A stretch of 64,000 nt of DNA from an uncultured Bacteroidales bacterium (GTDB lineage Bacteria; Bacteroidota; Bacteroidia; Bacteroidales; Paludibacteraceae), in NCBI GenBank assembly GCA_946187695.1, contig CAMHSB010000002.1:124001-188000 (forward strand). Reading direction: 5' to 3'. The notes under the pieces are model-generated. The model saw nothing but the letters and a program-made list of their open reading frames with translations, did no database searches and was not told where the DNA came from. The position numbers and the translations under genes are program-made. The first letter of the stretch is position 1; every line of letters starts with the position of its first letter. Shown piece after piece: positions 28,601 to 36,249 of the stretch.

Positions 28601-29437
28601 AGATCCATCATCCGTACAGTCATCATCTACTGTCGGATCCGGACGCTTGCTCCAACATGTTCCGCGTTTAGTTACTGAGAATCCACCATCGCTGACCACT
28701 TTACCTTTACACTTCGCTGAGTGAGCAGTGATACGGATAACAGAATCGGTTACAACAACTGCAACACCTTCCTCTGTCGTGAACTTTATTTGTAACGTGT
28801 CATAGGCTGTACCCATTTTGTTTGTTGCATATGCACGAGCATAATAGATGGTGTTGTACTCCAAATTTTTCAAAGTACTTGTAAAAGCACCAAGACCAGC
28901 ACCATCCGTTGTATGCAAGCCGTCTACAGTAGGATAAGGATCCGGCCCATAGCAGATACCGCGAGCAGTAACACGCAAACGTCCATCGGTCATAACTTCA
29001 CCGCCCATGATAACCTCATCGGCTTTCAATGATTGGATCGGTGTTGTTTTTACGGTTGGTTTAGACGGTCCCTCAACCTCTATTACTCCTAAATCCACTT
29101 CAGCTTGACCATAGCCACCCAATCCTACTTTCTTTGGGATACAAGTGGAATCACCGGCAAGCAGGTAATATTCTCCATCTATCTCGTTAACTCGTACCTT
29201 CAACGAGAATAATCCTCCTGCATCTGTTTGTGTCTGACAATGAGTGTCCTTTCCATTAGTTACCTTAACTGTCAAATCAGGGAATGGATTGGTAGTATTG
29301 ATATACACTACTTGACCATGATAGACGATTACATCATTCATGTCGTCTTTGTTACATGCCACAAAGAACGTGCTAATAGTTACTAACAATGTGGCTACAA
29401 CTCCGAGCCATGTGAATCTTGTTTTCATTGTTGACAT
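25682..29437 (-). CDS. modular lipoprotein paralogue, 1251 aa, FnIII-like repeats plus C-terminal Lcl/DUF1566-like domain
   Basis: Same architecture; shares a 512-bp identical tract with the 23126-25666 gene; C-term GYDDWYLPSPDEIQACY...YWTSEEY...QRVRAVRK. Confidence 0.88.
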   Translation of the reverse strand: MSTMKTRFTWLGVVATLLVTISTFFVACNKDDMNDVIVYHGQVVYINTTNPFPDLTVKVTNGKDTHCQTQTDAGGLFSLKVRVNEIDGEYYLLAGDSTCIPKKVGLGGYGQAEVDLGVIEVEGPSKPTVKTTPIQSLKADEVIMGGEVMTDGRLRVTARGICYGPDPYPTVDGLHTTDGAGLGAFTSTLKNLEYNTIYYARAYATNKMGTAYDTLQIKFTTEEGVAVVVTDSVIRITAHSAKCKGKVVSDGGFSVTKRGTCWSKRPDPTVDDDCTDDGSGIGEFTSTMKDLTENTTYYVRTYATNSTKTTYGEQIIITTLDGLAVVKTDSITSVTATGFTAYGTVVSDCDIAVTERGFCYSTSQYPTTENKRTPVSKGLGSFHATISGLEYGTTYYVRAYAINATATTYDSIQYEITTRTGLPSVVTDSVVTNIGSVKATCGGKVTDDGTLTVTARGICYSTEPQPTTEDTHTTEGKGKGEFVSNLKNLQDKTTYYFRAYATTDAGTAYGKVYSFKTSDGIPVVVLSQIGEPTANSVSCTGNVTGDGGLTVSERGFCYSVSQYPTNTDAHVVIGSGMGEFTGSLTGLNVNTTYYVRAYAVNSIGVGYSEQRIITTQDGLAKVTTAEATSTATSISTGGNVTSNGGYAVTERGVCYSITNVLPTITDEKVLGGSGNGGYNVSITGLSANTTYHIRAYAINENGIAYGAPISIQTKSGNASVLLDNITNITALTATASVTVTDAGSATLQSCGICWSTNPTPTISDSKTAATGKALNTAYPCNMSELQPGTTYYVRAYATTNVATTYSDQKTFTTKTGAAEVTLGSIANITALTASGIVTITDANGATLQSCGICWATTPNPTIVNQKTVASGKVVNTAYTCNLSSLNPSTVYYVRAYATTDIATSYSPQRTFTTASGLPELTTMQPTATSVKISAGGNITSDGGYPITARGLCYSTNNSEPTLSDAFTSSGTGSGAFTSIITNVSVSTTYYVRAYATNSIGTSYGHVYSVTTGNGMPSVTTTVIGENVTSTTATGGGNVTDDGGYAVTARGVCWSTLPNPTIADSKTVNGGGKGYFTSTITGIDLTENNTYYVRAYATNANGTVYGESVKISKENLDYANLPTLQYAGYTYKLYPDMGIMTWDNAMSACDALSFGGYDDWYLPSPDEIQACYLATKDIEGWKTNVVNNQAPYYIEVKGQYWTSEEYGSWGAVTFNIVIRQVSGEAQQKYTEMDQFSRDSSQRVRAVRKYIAQ

Positions 29438-29488
29438 TGAATTATAATAAATTTACAACGATTAACCTATACATCGCGAGGTTTTTGA

Positions 29489-31489
29489 TTATTGATTATC
29501 AGTCCGATATTTACGGACCGCAAATACCAGCGATGTGGTTAAAAGACTTGTTCCTGATGTACTCCCTCTTTTCCAATATCTATATTTTAGATTATAACTA
29601 TTGTAATCATAATCATAAATATAAAAAAAGTAAGTCTCGCCACCTGCATCTTTATTCGAGGCCCATATTTCGTGTTCTCCCTCTATAAAAAGTTGAGTTA
29701 CATTGGGAGTAGAACTATAAGAATATCCATAATATGTGGCATTGCTTCCCCATTTATTATATACATACGTTATTATGGCTTGCACCTCTCCATCATCTGG
29801 CATAAACCAATCTGAATAACCTCCATACACCATATTTTCACAAGCATCATATCCTTCTTGCCATGCCATTGGACCAAGTGGTTTTATTTTATATGTATAA
29901 CCACCATAACTCATTGTCTTTAAACTTAGATATTCAGAACGCTCAGGGGTTACAACAACTTGATCACCGTATGCTGTTCCCAACGAATTGGTGGCGTACG
30001 CACGTATGTAATAGGTCTTTTTTGTCGGTGTAATATTTGTAATATTTGCCGAGAAATAACCGACACCACTACCGCTCGTCATATTAGTACTATTTTCCAA
30101 AGTCGGATAAGGTAATGTACTATATACAAATCCACGCGTTGAGATTTCAAAGCCGCCATCATCAATTACATTACCAACAGCAGATATAGAAGAAGACGTG
30201 ATATTCTCTCCCGGATCCAAGGTTTCAACTGTAGGTAACCCATTGCCAGATGTAAAGCTAACAGATGTACCATAAGCCGTTCCTACTTCATTAGTGGCAT
30301 ATGCGCGGACATAGTAAGTCGTATTTGCATCTAACTCAGTCATTAAACTGGTAAATACGCCATTATCCGCCACTTCATTAGTATGGCTGTCATCCGTTGT
30401 CGGCGTAGAGGTGATGCTACTCCAGCAGATTCCTCTCGCAGTAATGATATATCCACCATTATTTGTAACATTACCACCACCTAATGCGGACGTGGTTTTA
30501 ATATTCGTTACTTCTGCTGTCGTTACGGTCGGCATTCCGCTTAATGTGGTAAAAACTTTTGTTTCACCATAATTAGGACCTTTTTCGTTTACTGCATATG
30601 CACGAACATAATATGTGGTATTACGTTCCAAACCAATCATCATACTCTTAAAATGACCGGTTGTTGCTACTTCTTCTGTGTGATTACTGCTAGTCGTAGG
30701 TGAAGCGGTAGTGTTGCTCCAACATATACCACGTGCAGTGATCGGGTAACCGGAGTTGGCAGCTACTTCACCACCGCAAACGGCTGATGTGGCAAAAATC
30801 TCAGACACTGTGTCTGTTGTAACTTGCGGTAAACCGGTTGCGGTAGAGAATGAGAATTGATCACCATATGCCGTTCCTTGTTTATTTGTGGCGTATGCGC
30901 GGACATAGTAAGTAACGCCTTGTTCCAAATCTGTCATTTGGCAAGTGAACTCACCTAAACCTTTGCCGTTCTCTGTATGATCTCCGTCAATGGTCGGGTA
31001 CTCGGATTTTGCCCAACAAACACCTCGTGCCGTTACTTCTGATCGACCGTCTGCCGTTACGTTACCACCGCAAGTCGCTTTGCTATCCGATATGTTGCTG
31101 ACAGGTTTCGTCGTAACGGTCGGAATTGTCGGGCCCTCTATTTCTATGGTACCCAAATCAACTTTTGCCTGACCAAACCCGGACAATTCTATTTGTTTAG
31201 TTATACAACTTGCATCGCCAATAAGAATATAATAACTACCATTAACTTCTCCCACTTTTACTTGTAGCATAAACTCACCGGAAGTGTTCGTATGTTCAAT
31301 GCAATGGATTTTATCTCCATTGGTCACTTTTACTTCCAAATCGGCAAATGGATTGGTTGTCCCGGCATGCACCACTTTTCCGACATAACAAACCTCCGTA
31401 TTAACATCTTCATTGCACCCGATAAAACAAGTGCTGATGCCTATAATCATTGTGGCAATGATGCCGAACCTTGTAAAACGTTTCTTCAT
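29489..31489 (-). CDS. modular lipoprotein paralogue, 666 aa, FnIII-like repeats plus C-terminal Lcl-like domain
   Basis: Same architecture; lipobox ISTCFIGC; C-term GYSDWFMPDDGEVQAI...IWASNKD...LVFAVRKYRTDNQ. Confidence 0.88.
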   Translation of the reverse strand: MKKRFTRFGIIATMIIGISTCFIGCNEDVNTEVCYVGKVVHAGTTNPFADLEVKVTNGDKIHCIEHTNTSGEFMLQVKVGEVNGSYYILIGDASCITKQIELSGFGQAKVDLGTIEIEGPTIPTVTTKPVSNISDSKATCGGNVTADGRSEVTARGVCWAKSEYPTIDGDHTENGKGLGEFTCQMTDLEQGVTYYVRAYATNKQGTAYGDQFSFSTATGLPQVTTDTVSEIFATSAVCGGEVAANSGYPITARGICWSNTTASPTTSSNHTEEVATTGHFKSMMIGLERNTTYYVRAYAVNEKGPNYGETKVFTTLSGMPTVTTAEVTNIKTTSALGGGNVTNNGGYIITARGICWSSITSTPTTDDSHTNEVADNGVFTSLMTELDANTTYYVRAYATNEVGTAYGTSVSFTSGNGLPTVETLDPGENITSSSISAVGNVIDDGGFEISTRGFVYSTLPYPTLENSTNMTSGSGVGYFSANITNITPTKKTYYIRAYATNSLGTAYGDQVVVTPERSEYLSLKTMSYGGYTYKIKPLGPMAWQEGYDACENMVYGGYSDWFMPDDGEVQAIITYVYNKWGSNATYYGYSYSSTPNVTQLFIEGEHEIWASNKDAGGETYFFYIYDYDYNSYNLKYRYWKRGSTSGTSLLTTSLVFAVRKYRTDNQ

Positions 31490-31495
31490 TCTTTT

Positions 31496-32449
31496 TTAGA
31501 ATGTTATTTGTACACCAGCTCCAAAAGCATAAGTAGGTGTTGAATAATCATTTATAGGAATCATTGCGGGAACAAATGCTGTTTTTCCCATCAAATTTTT
31601 ATCTTTTACATACCATGCATGCACCATGTTTGCGATATGTACCGCGGCTCCAATTCCAAAAGCAGAGTACATAGCAATATCATAAACATTTTTCATTTTT
31701 TTTGCATGTTGATAGTTGGCATATGAAGTTCCTGTAGCCTTCATGGTCTTAACCTGCTCTTGACCGAGAAAATAGCAAGCGGCACCGCCACCAAATAAAG
31801 CAACTTCACTTACTAAAAAAGCAGCTCCCGTTCCTCCTTGACCTTTTAACATTTGACCCATGCCGGGAATGAATGTAGAAGCGGTTAATGCACGTGCATT
31901 ACTACTGCGAACAATGCGCAAAGAATCCTGCCGTTGTCTTTCTTTATATGCATTGATCTTATTTTTAATGGCTTCGTACTTCTCGAATTTGAAGCACTCA
32001 TTGAAATCATCGAATCGAGCACGGTCGGCATAACCGACTTCCGGAATCTGGCATAATATCCAGTAGTTCCAACCACCGATTTCTTCATTGCGGCGTGAAG
32101 TGTAACATACCACATTCATAGGAATAGTGAAACGCTGCGACAACATTTTAATGTTGGCTCCGCTAGCAATAGCTTCACTGATGTCCTCGGTGTTCAATGG
32201 AATACCTAATTTCAGTGCTACTTGCATGAATGCTTGTGTGTAGGCAGCATTACGGGCTTCTGTTTCAGTCTCACCGACACCTTTTTCTACATGATAATAA
32301 AATGTTGTGTTGCTACGCTGCGGCTTCTCGAAAACCCAGTCAGGCAAAGGGCGACGTTTGGCTTGTGCATACAAGTCGTTACTCACTGTTGTAATCATTA
32401 GCAACAGTAACATAAAGGGGATAAATTTACGCATAGTATTTATTGACAA
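31496..32449 (-). CDS. hypothetical secreted protein, LPP20-like N-terminal region plus C-terminal hydrophobic segments
   Basis: Signal peptide; RPLPDWVFEKPQRSNTTFYYHVEKGVGETETEARNAAYTQAFMQVALKLG; C-terminal GMGQMLKGQGGTGAAFLVSEVALFGGGAACYFLG. Confidence 0.7.
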   Translation of the reverse strand: MSINTMRKFIPFMLLLLMITTVSNDLYAQAKRRPLPDWVFEKPQRSNTTFYYHVEKGVGETETEARNAAYTQAFMQVALKLGIPLNTEDISEAIASGANIKMLSQRFTIPMNVVCYTSRRNEEIGGWNYWILCQIPEVGYADRARFDDFNECFKFEKYEAIKNKINAYKERQRQDSLRIVRSSNARALTASTFIPGMGQMLKGQGGTGAAFLVSEVALFGGGAACYFLGQEQVKTMKATGTSYANYQHAKKMKNVYDIAMYSAFGIGAAVHIANMVHAWYVKDKNLMGKTAFVPAMIPINDYSTPTYAFGAGVQITF

Positions 32450-32883
32450 TTAGTGAAATCTTCAAATCTCGGTTCAAAACGTCCATCGTCAGCAATCTGC
32501 CACAGCACGTATATGCGTACTTGTTTTGCAGAAGCAACAGGACGAAATTCCTCCCACCAATCACACACTTTATTGATGGGAATAGTCATGTTCTGTTCTT
32601 GTATATTGATAGCATCCGTTACTTGACCTTCTAGTGCGGTTACGTCATCGGACACATTAACTTTTACGCCCAGCTTCCATTTCGCCTCCATAATGGCTTT
32701 GGCAAAAGCATTAGCATACGCTTTATCATATGTAGCGCCTTCGCCCATGGTAACACGATAGTAGAAATGTTTTTGCGGATTAGCAGATGGCAATTGCATC
32801 ACCCATTGTGGCATTTCGCGACCTATTTGCGCGAAAGCCACAACGGGTAAATAAAACAATAGAGATAAAAGAATACGTTTCAT
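32440..32883 (-). CDS. hypothetical secreted protein (LPP20-like)
   Basis: Signal MKRILLSLLFYLPVVAFAQ; MPQWVMQLPSANPQKHFYYRVTMGEGATYDKAYANAFAKAIMEAKWKLGVKVN parallels the next gene. Confidence 0.7.
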   Translation of the reverse strand: MKRILLSLLFYLPVVAFAQIGREMPQWVMQLPSANPQKHFYYRVTMGEGATYDKAYANAFAKAIMEAKWKLGVKVNVSDDVTALEGQVTDAINIQEQNMTIPINKVCDWWEEFRPVASAKQVRIYVLWQIADDGRFEPRFEDFTNCQ

Positions 32884-32889
32884 GCTACA

Positions 32890-33708
32890 TTATTCTTCCA
32901 TTTCTGCACGTTGTTGTTTAAGTGAAGCATTTTCCTTAGCGGCATTAGCATCCAATTCTGCCTGCATACGTTTACGGAAGAGTGCCTTATCAATATCTAC
33001 GTCTTTTACCTCATCCAATATAGTATCCATTACTTTTTTCATTGGAACATACAATGCTTCGTAACATACCCATTGATTGTAACGGTCTTTTCCGAATTGA
33101 CGACAGTCAACCACATAAAACTCATTGATTGCTTTTTCTCCTGCTGAAAGAACCATTCCCTCTAATTGGCCTTCTGTAACACGGTTCATAGATGGTGTAC
33201 TAGTGTCTTTATTATAACTCTCCATGGCATTTTTTACTACACCAGCAAAACGCTGACCGATATCATCTATAGCTCTTTGATTGGCAACTTTTTGAGCCAA
33301 CTCTTGTGTTTGTTGCCCCGTACCAATTCCTTGTGCTGCCATTTGTTCAGGAATTTTATTTAAAGCAAGAAACTCATCCATACAAGGCGTATAAATTAAT
33401 TGAACGCCACCTTCCATCACTTGTGTCATGGCATTTTGGGATTGCATTTGGGCTCGCTGGCCTTCACGTTTCAAGTCTTTTTTCTCTTTTTCCCATGCTT
33501 CGTCCTCTGCTTTTTGTTGTTGAGCCTTTTTGATGCTGTCCATTCTCATTTGGTGAATAAGAGCAGCTTCTTCTGCTTTCTGCTTTTGCTCCATTTCCCA
33601 TTGAGCTTTAGCCGCAGCCTTTTTCTCTTTACGACTCTGTGCCTGCGCCGGCATGGCAATTGCTAATGACATTGCTACTACGGTAGCGAAAAAGAATAAT
33701 TTTTTCAT
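32890..33708 (-). CDS. hypothetical secreted coiled-coil protein, first gene of the repeat-lipoprotein operon
   Basis: Signal MKKLFFFATVVAMSLAIAMPAQAQ; Lys/Glu/Gln-rich helix; tight spacing with 32883. Confidence 0.75.
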   Translation of the reverse strand: MKKLFFFATVVAMSLAIAMPAQAQSRKEKKAAAKAQWEMEQKQKAEEAALIHQMRMDSIKKAQQQKAEDEAWEKEKKDLKREGQRAQMQSQNAMTQVMEGGVQLIYTPCMDEFLALNKIPEQMAAQGIGTGQQTQELAQKVANQRAIDDIGQRFAGVVKNAMESYNKDTSTPSMNRVTEGQLEGMVLSAGEKAINEFYVVDCRQFGKDRYNQWVCYEALYVPMKKVMDTILDEVKDVDIDKALFRKRMQAELDANAAKENASLKQQRAEMEE

Positions 33709-33793
33709 TGTTGTAATGATTTAATGATATTTGCCTACTCACTTGGCTTTTCGGCTTACTCCATTTATAATTGTTTGTTATTTTTCCATACAC

Positions 33794-33839
33794 AAAAAGC
33801 GTAGACCTCGTGTTGCTTACTTACACACGAGGCCTTCGC
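33794..33839 (-). terminator. Rho-independent terminator of the structured RNA
   Basis: 33799-33813 GCGTAGACCTCGTGT pairs with 33825-33839 ACACGAGGCCTTCGC (two mismatches); T5 on minus strand (33794-33798). Confidence 0.85.
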
Positions 33840-34134
33840 ATTGCCCTAAAAGTCAAATAAACAACAGGAAACCTACGCCGATATGACATACCGCTTGCTT
33901 AGATATAGCAAGACGGGTACTATAGTCATACCCATAGGCATCTACTGCTCACTTTGATTTTGACTTTTAATTCCGAAAGTTGCGAAGTTCCGTGTGTCAA
34001 ACACAAAGCGTCAATAAACGCTATTTCAATAAATTTTGAATCCCTCTAACCCTCTCCACAAGGAGATCGGCGTAGATAGATTCCGTGATTTGAGCACCTT
34101 ATTCTTCACGCGCGTCGCGTTCATGCACCCAAAT
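33794..34134 (-). ncRNA. Candidate structured RNA / attenuator leader upstream of the 33708-23126 operon
   Basis: Own promoter (34141-34171) and terminator (33794-33839). Closing stem AAAAGTCAAA 33848-33857/TTTGACTTTT 33959-33968; inner helices CCTA/TAGG, ATGAC/GTCAT, TACC/GGTA, CTTGCT/AGCAAG; long-range CTACGCCGAT 33873-33882/ATCGGCGTAG 34066-34075. Confidence 0.65.
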
Positions 34135-34140
34135 CGGGTG

Positions 34141-34171
34141 CAAAGATACATAATTATTCCGAAATACACAA
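34141..34171 (-). promoter_or_regulatory. Bacteroidota-type promoter (TTG-N20-TATCTTTG, minus strand)
   Basis: Plus-strand CAAAGATA 34141-34148 and CAA 34169-34171. Confidence 0.78.
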
Positions 34172-34232
34172 GTATTTTTACAAAATTCGTTCAGAAATCT
34201 TTCTTTTGTCTCCAATTTGCACATCTTGCCAC

Positions 34233-34257
34233 AAAAAAAGCGCACCTTTCGATGCGC
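34233..34257 (-). terminator. Rho-independent terminator of the mini DUF1016-like gene
   Basis: Minus strand GCGCA-TCGAAAGG-TGCGC-TTTTTTT. Confidence 0.8.
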
Positions 34258-34338
34258 AATATCTGTCGATTATCCCTGCTTATTACTGTCGATGAATGCC
34301 TTCTCTTATTGATCGTCTCTGGAGAAGATGATAGCGTT

Positions 34339-34521
34339 TTATTGATTCTCTATCAATCTCTTTAATTCTTCTTTACTCGGCAAGACCGTCTGATATTTGA
34401 GATAGTGCGACCAACTGAGGTAGAAGCGTTCTCCGGTGGGCAATGCAGGGTAATCCGCGAATTGGGGAAATAGTGTTTCCCGAATCTTGTCTTGCGAATA
34501 AACGACATAAAACCTACGCAT
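34339..34521 (-). pseudogene. Internally deleted DUF1016/YhcG-like (PDDEXK nuclease family) remnant or mini-protein
   Basis: MRRFYVVYSQDKIRETLFPQF...FYLSWSHYLKYQTVLPSKEELKRLIENQ joins an N-terminal DUF1016-like segment (RRFY...LSWSHY) directly to its C-terminal tail (YQT.LPSKEELKR.IE). Confidence 0.6.
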
Positions 34522-34557
34522 CAGTTTCAGGTATTTATGACCTTTGCAAATTTGCTG

Positions 34558-34588
34558 CAAAGGTACGACTTTTTTTGCATTTACGCAA
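34558..34588 (-). promoter_or_regulatory. Bacteroidota-type promoter (TTG-N20-TACCTTTG, minus strand)
   Basis: Plus-strand CAAAGGTA 34558-34565 and CAA 34586-34588. Confidence 0.78.
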
Positions 34589-34600
34589 GGAAAGCGTTAA

Positions 34601-34712
34601 TTTTTTGCTAATTTTATGACTTCTTCGGCGATGCGGCGGGCGGAGTCGGTTTATCCGGCATATCGGAGAGGGTTAGACCGCTTCGCTGTTAGAAGGTTCT
34701 GGCGGACGGGAT
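34601..34712 (-). pseudogene. Mosaic remnant of murG
   Basis: 34601-34652 identical (52/52) to 36269-36320 (murG 3' end); 34652-34666 matches 36591-36605 with 1 mismatch; 16-bp repeat unit; ggttctggcggacgggat matches 36860-36877; order collinear with murG. Confidence 0.88.
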
Positions 34713-34888
34713 GATGGTCGCATGAAGACCAAGAATGGCAAATGGTCAAAAAGTAATTCCCCCTCCAAAAAGATAAAATGTGATCTTTGAAATATTGGAT
34801 TACCGAAGAAACGTTCGCACATTTGTGCAGATAACAAGCCTTTTGTCACAAAAATATAAATAAACTTACATTTTTTTTGCCAAAATCC

Positions 34889-34919
34889 TTGTATATTTCA
34901 AACTTTTGTTGTATCTTTG
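34889..34919 (+). promoter_or_regulatory. Bacteroidota-type promoter (TTG-N20-TATCTTTG)
   Basis: TTG 34889-34891, N20, TATCTTTG 34912-34919. Confidence 0.78.
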
Positions 34920-35016
34920 TGCCGGTTTTTAACTTTTGAAAGTAAAATATGCACTTGTGTGTTAACTTTTGAAAGCACAAAACACCATAGCTATTAACCC
35001 TTACAAAGTAAAAAAC

Positions 35017-36216
35017 ATGGAGCAATTAATCAATTTCTATTATCGGTTATTGGAGCGTTATTCCGAGTTTACGCAGATGCGTTATTTGTATGATGAGATT
35101 AATTGGAAGAACCAATTGATTCTTATCCGCGGACCGAAAGGTTCCGGCAAAACGACCATGCTGATGCAGCATATCTTGCGTACTTTTCCCGACAAAAGCA
35201 AAGCGCTGTATTGTTCTGTAGATCATTTTTGGTTTGCCTCCCACAAGCTTCTGGACTTGGCGGAATATGCATATACGCATGATATAACGCATCTGTTTTT
35301 GGACGAGATACACAAGTACGGCAATTGGGCGCAAGAGCTCAAAAACATCTATGATGGTTATCCCACGTTACATGTGGTAGTAACCGGAAGTAACGCTTTG
35401 GACATCATCCATCAGATGTATGATTTGTCCCGCCGTTGCCGCGTTTATACCATGTATGGCATGAGTTTTTGTGAGTATCTCAAGTTGGAAGGAGTGGCGG
35501 ATTTGCCGCCTGTGACATTAGAGGAACTAGTGAAGAATCATGAGGCTATCAGTCGTGATATCACCTTAAAGCAGAACATCAAAGTGTTACTGCATTTTGA
35601 GCGTTATATCAAGGAAGGGTATTATCCGTTCTATCGCGATGAGTCCTTGAGCTTTGGAGAACGATTAAGCCAAGTGATAGACACTATCATCTTCAACGAG
35701 ATTCCTGCAGTCTCCAACCTGGAATACGAATCTGTCTATAAGATTAAACCTCTGCTTGCTATCTTGGCACAACAAAATCCGTACACACTAAACATCTCCG
35801 CTCTGGGCAAATCGCTGAACGCTTCACGTAATGTACTGCTAAAACTGATTGAACTATTGGATCAAGCAGCCTTGATTCGCCGGTTGTATGCTTCTGAAGA
35901 GGGGTGGGAGCAAGTCAATAAGCCGGAAAAGATTCTCTTCAATAACACAAACCTGATGTATGCGCTATCTCCCAATGCAGATACAGGTACAATGCGCGAG
36001 ACATTTTGTGCCTCTATGTTAGCGAAGGGACACAAGATAGCCATGCCTGAGAAAGGAGACATTGTGGCTGACAAGCAGTATTTGTTTGAAGTCGGGGGCA
36101 AAAGCAAAGGCTTTGGCCAGATTGCCAACATTCCGAATAGTTATGTAGTGGCAGATGGCATTGACATGGGATTTGAAAACAAAATCCCACTATGGATGTT
36201 CGGTCTGCTCTACTAA
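35017..36216 (+). CDS. AAA_14/DUF4143 family ATP-binding protein
   Basis: LILIRGPKGSGKTTMLMQHIL Walker A; HLFLDEIHKYGNWAQELKNIYD Walker B; C-terminal LFEVGGKSKGFGQI. Start set at 35017 ATG. Confidence 0.9.
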   Translation: MEQLINFYYRLLERYSEFTQMRYLYDEINWKNQLILIRGPKGSGKTTMLMQHILRTFPDKSKALYCSVDHFWFASHKLLDLAEYAYTHDITHLFLDEIHKYGNWAQELKNIYDGYPTLHVVVTGSNALDIIHQMYDLSRRCRVYTMYGMSFCEYLKLEGVADLPPVTLEELVKNHEAISRDITLKQNIKVLLHFERYIKEGYYPFYRDESLSFGERLSQVIDTIIFNEIPAVSNLEYESVYKIKPLLAILAQQNPYTLNISALGKSLNASRNVLLKLIELLDQAALIRRLYASEEGWEQVNKPEKILFNNTNLMYALSPNADTGTMRETFCASMLAKGHKIAMPEKGDIVADKQYLFEVGGKSKGFGQIANIPNSYVVADGIDMGFENKIPLWMFGLLY

Positions 36217-36249
36217 TCCCTCCGGCAAATACTTTTCAAAAACTCCTCT

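Noticed and set aside
23126-31489. Interpreting the three repeat lipoproteins as one gene broken by frameshifts
   Set aside because: Each has its own signal peptide/lipobox and its own complete C-terminal Lcl-like domain, so they are paralogues.
33838-34080. CRISPR array or tracrRNA-like element in the AT-rich gap
   Set aside because: No regularly spaced identical repeats and no cas genes in the window; the signal is nested inverted complementarity.
33794-34134. tmRNA, RNase P RNA or SRP RNA
   Set aside because: No ALAA-stop tag frame, no GAAAGTCC/ACAGAA RNase P motifs and no SRP domain IV motif could be found by reading.
34969-36216. ATPase as part of a transposon (IS21-type helper)
   Set aside because: No transposase or terminal inverted repeats next to it, and the C-terminal region fits DUF4143-type ATPases rather than IstB.
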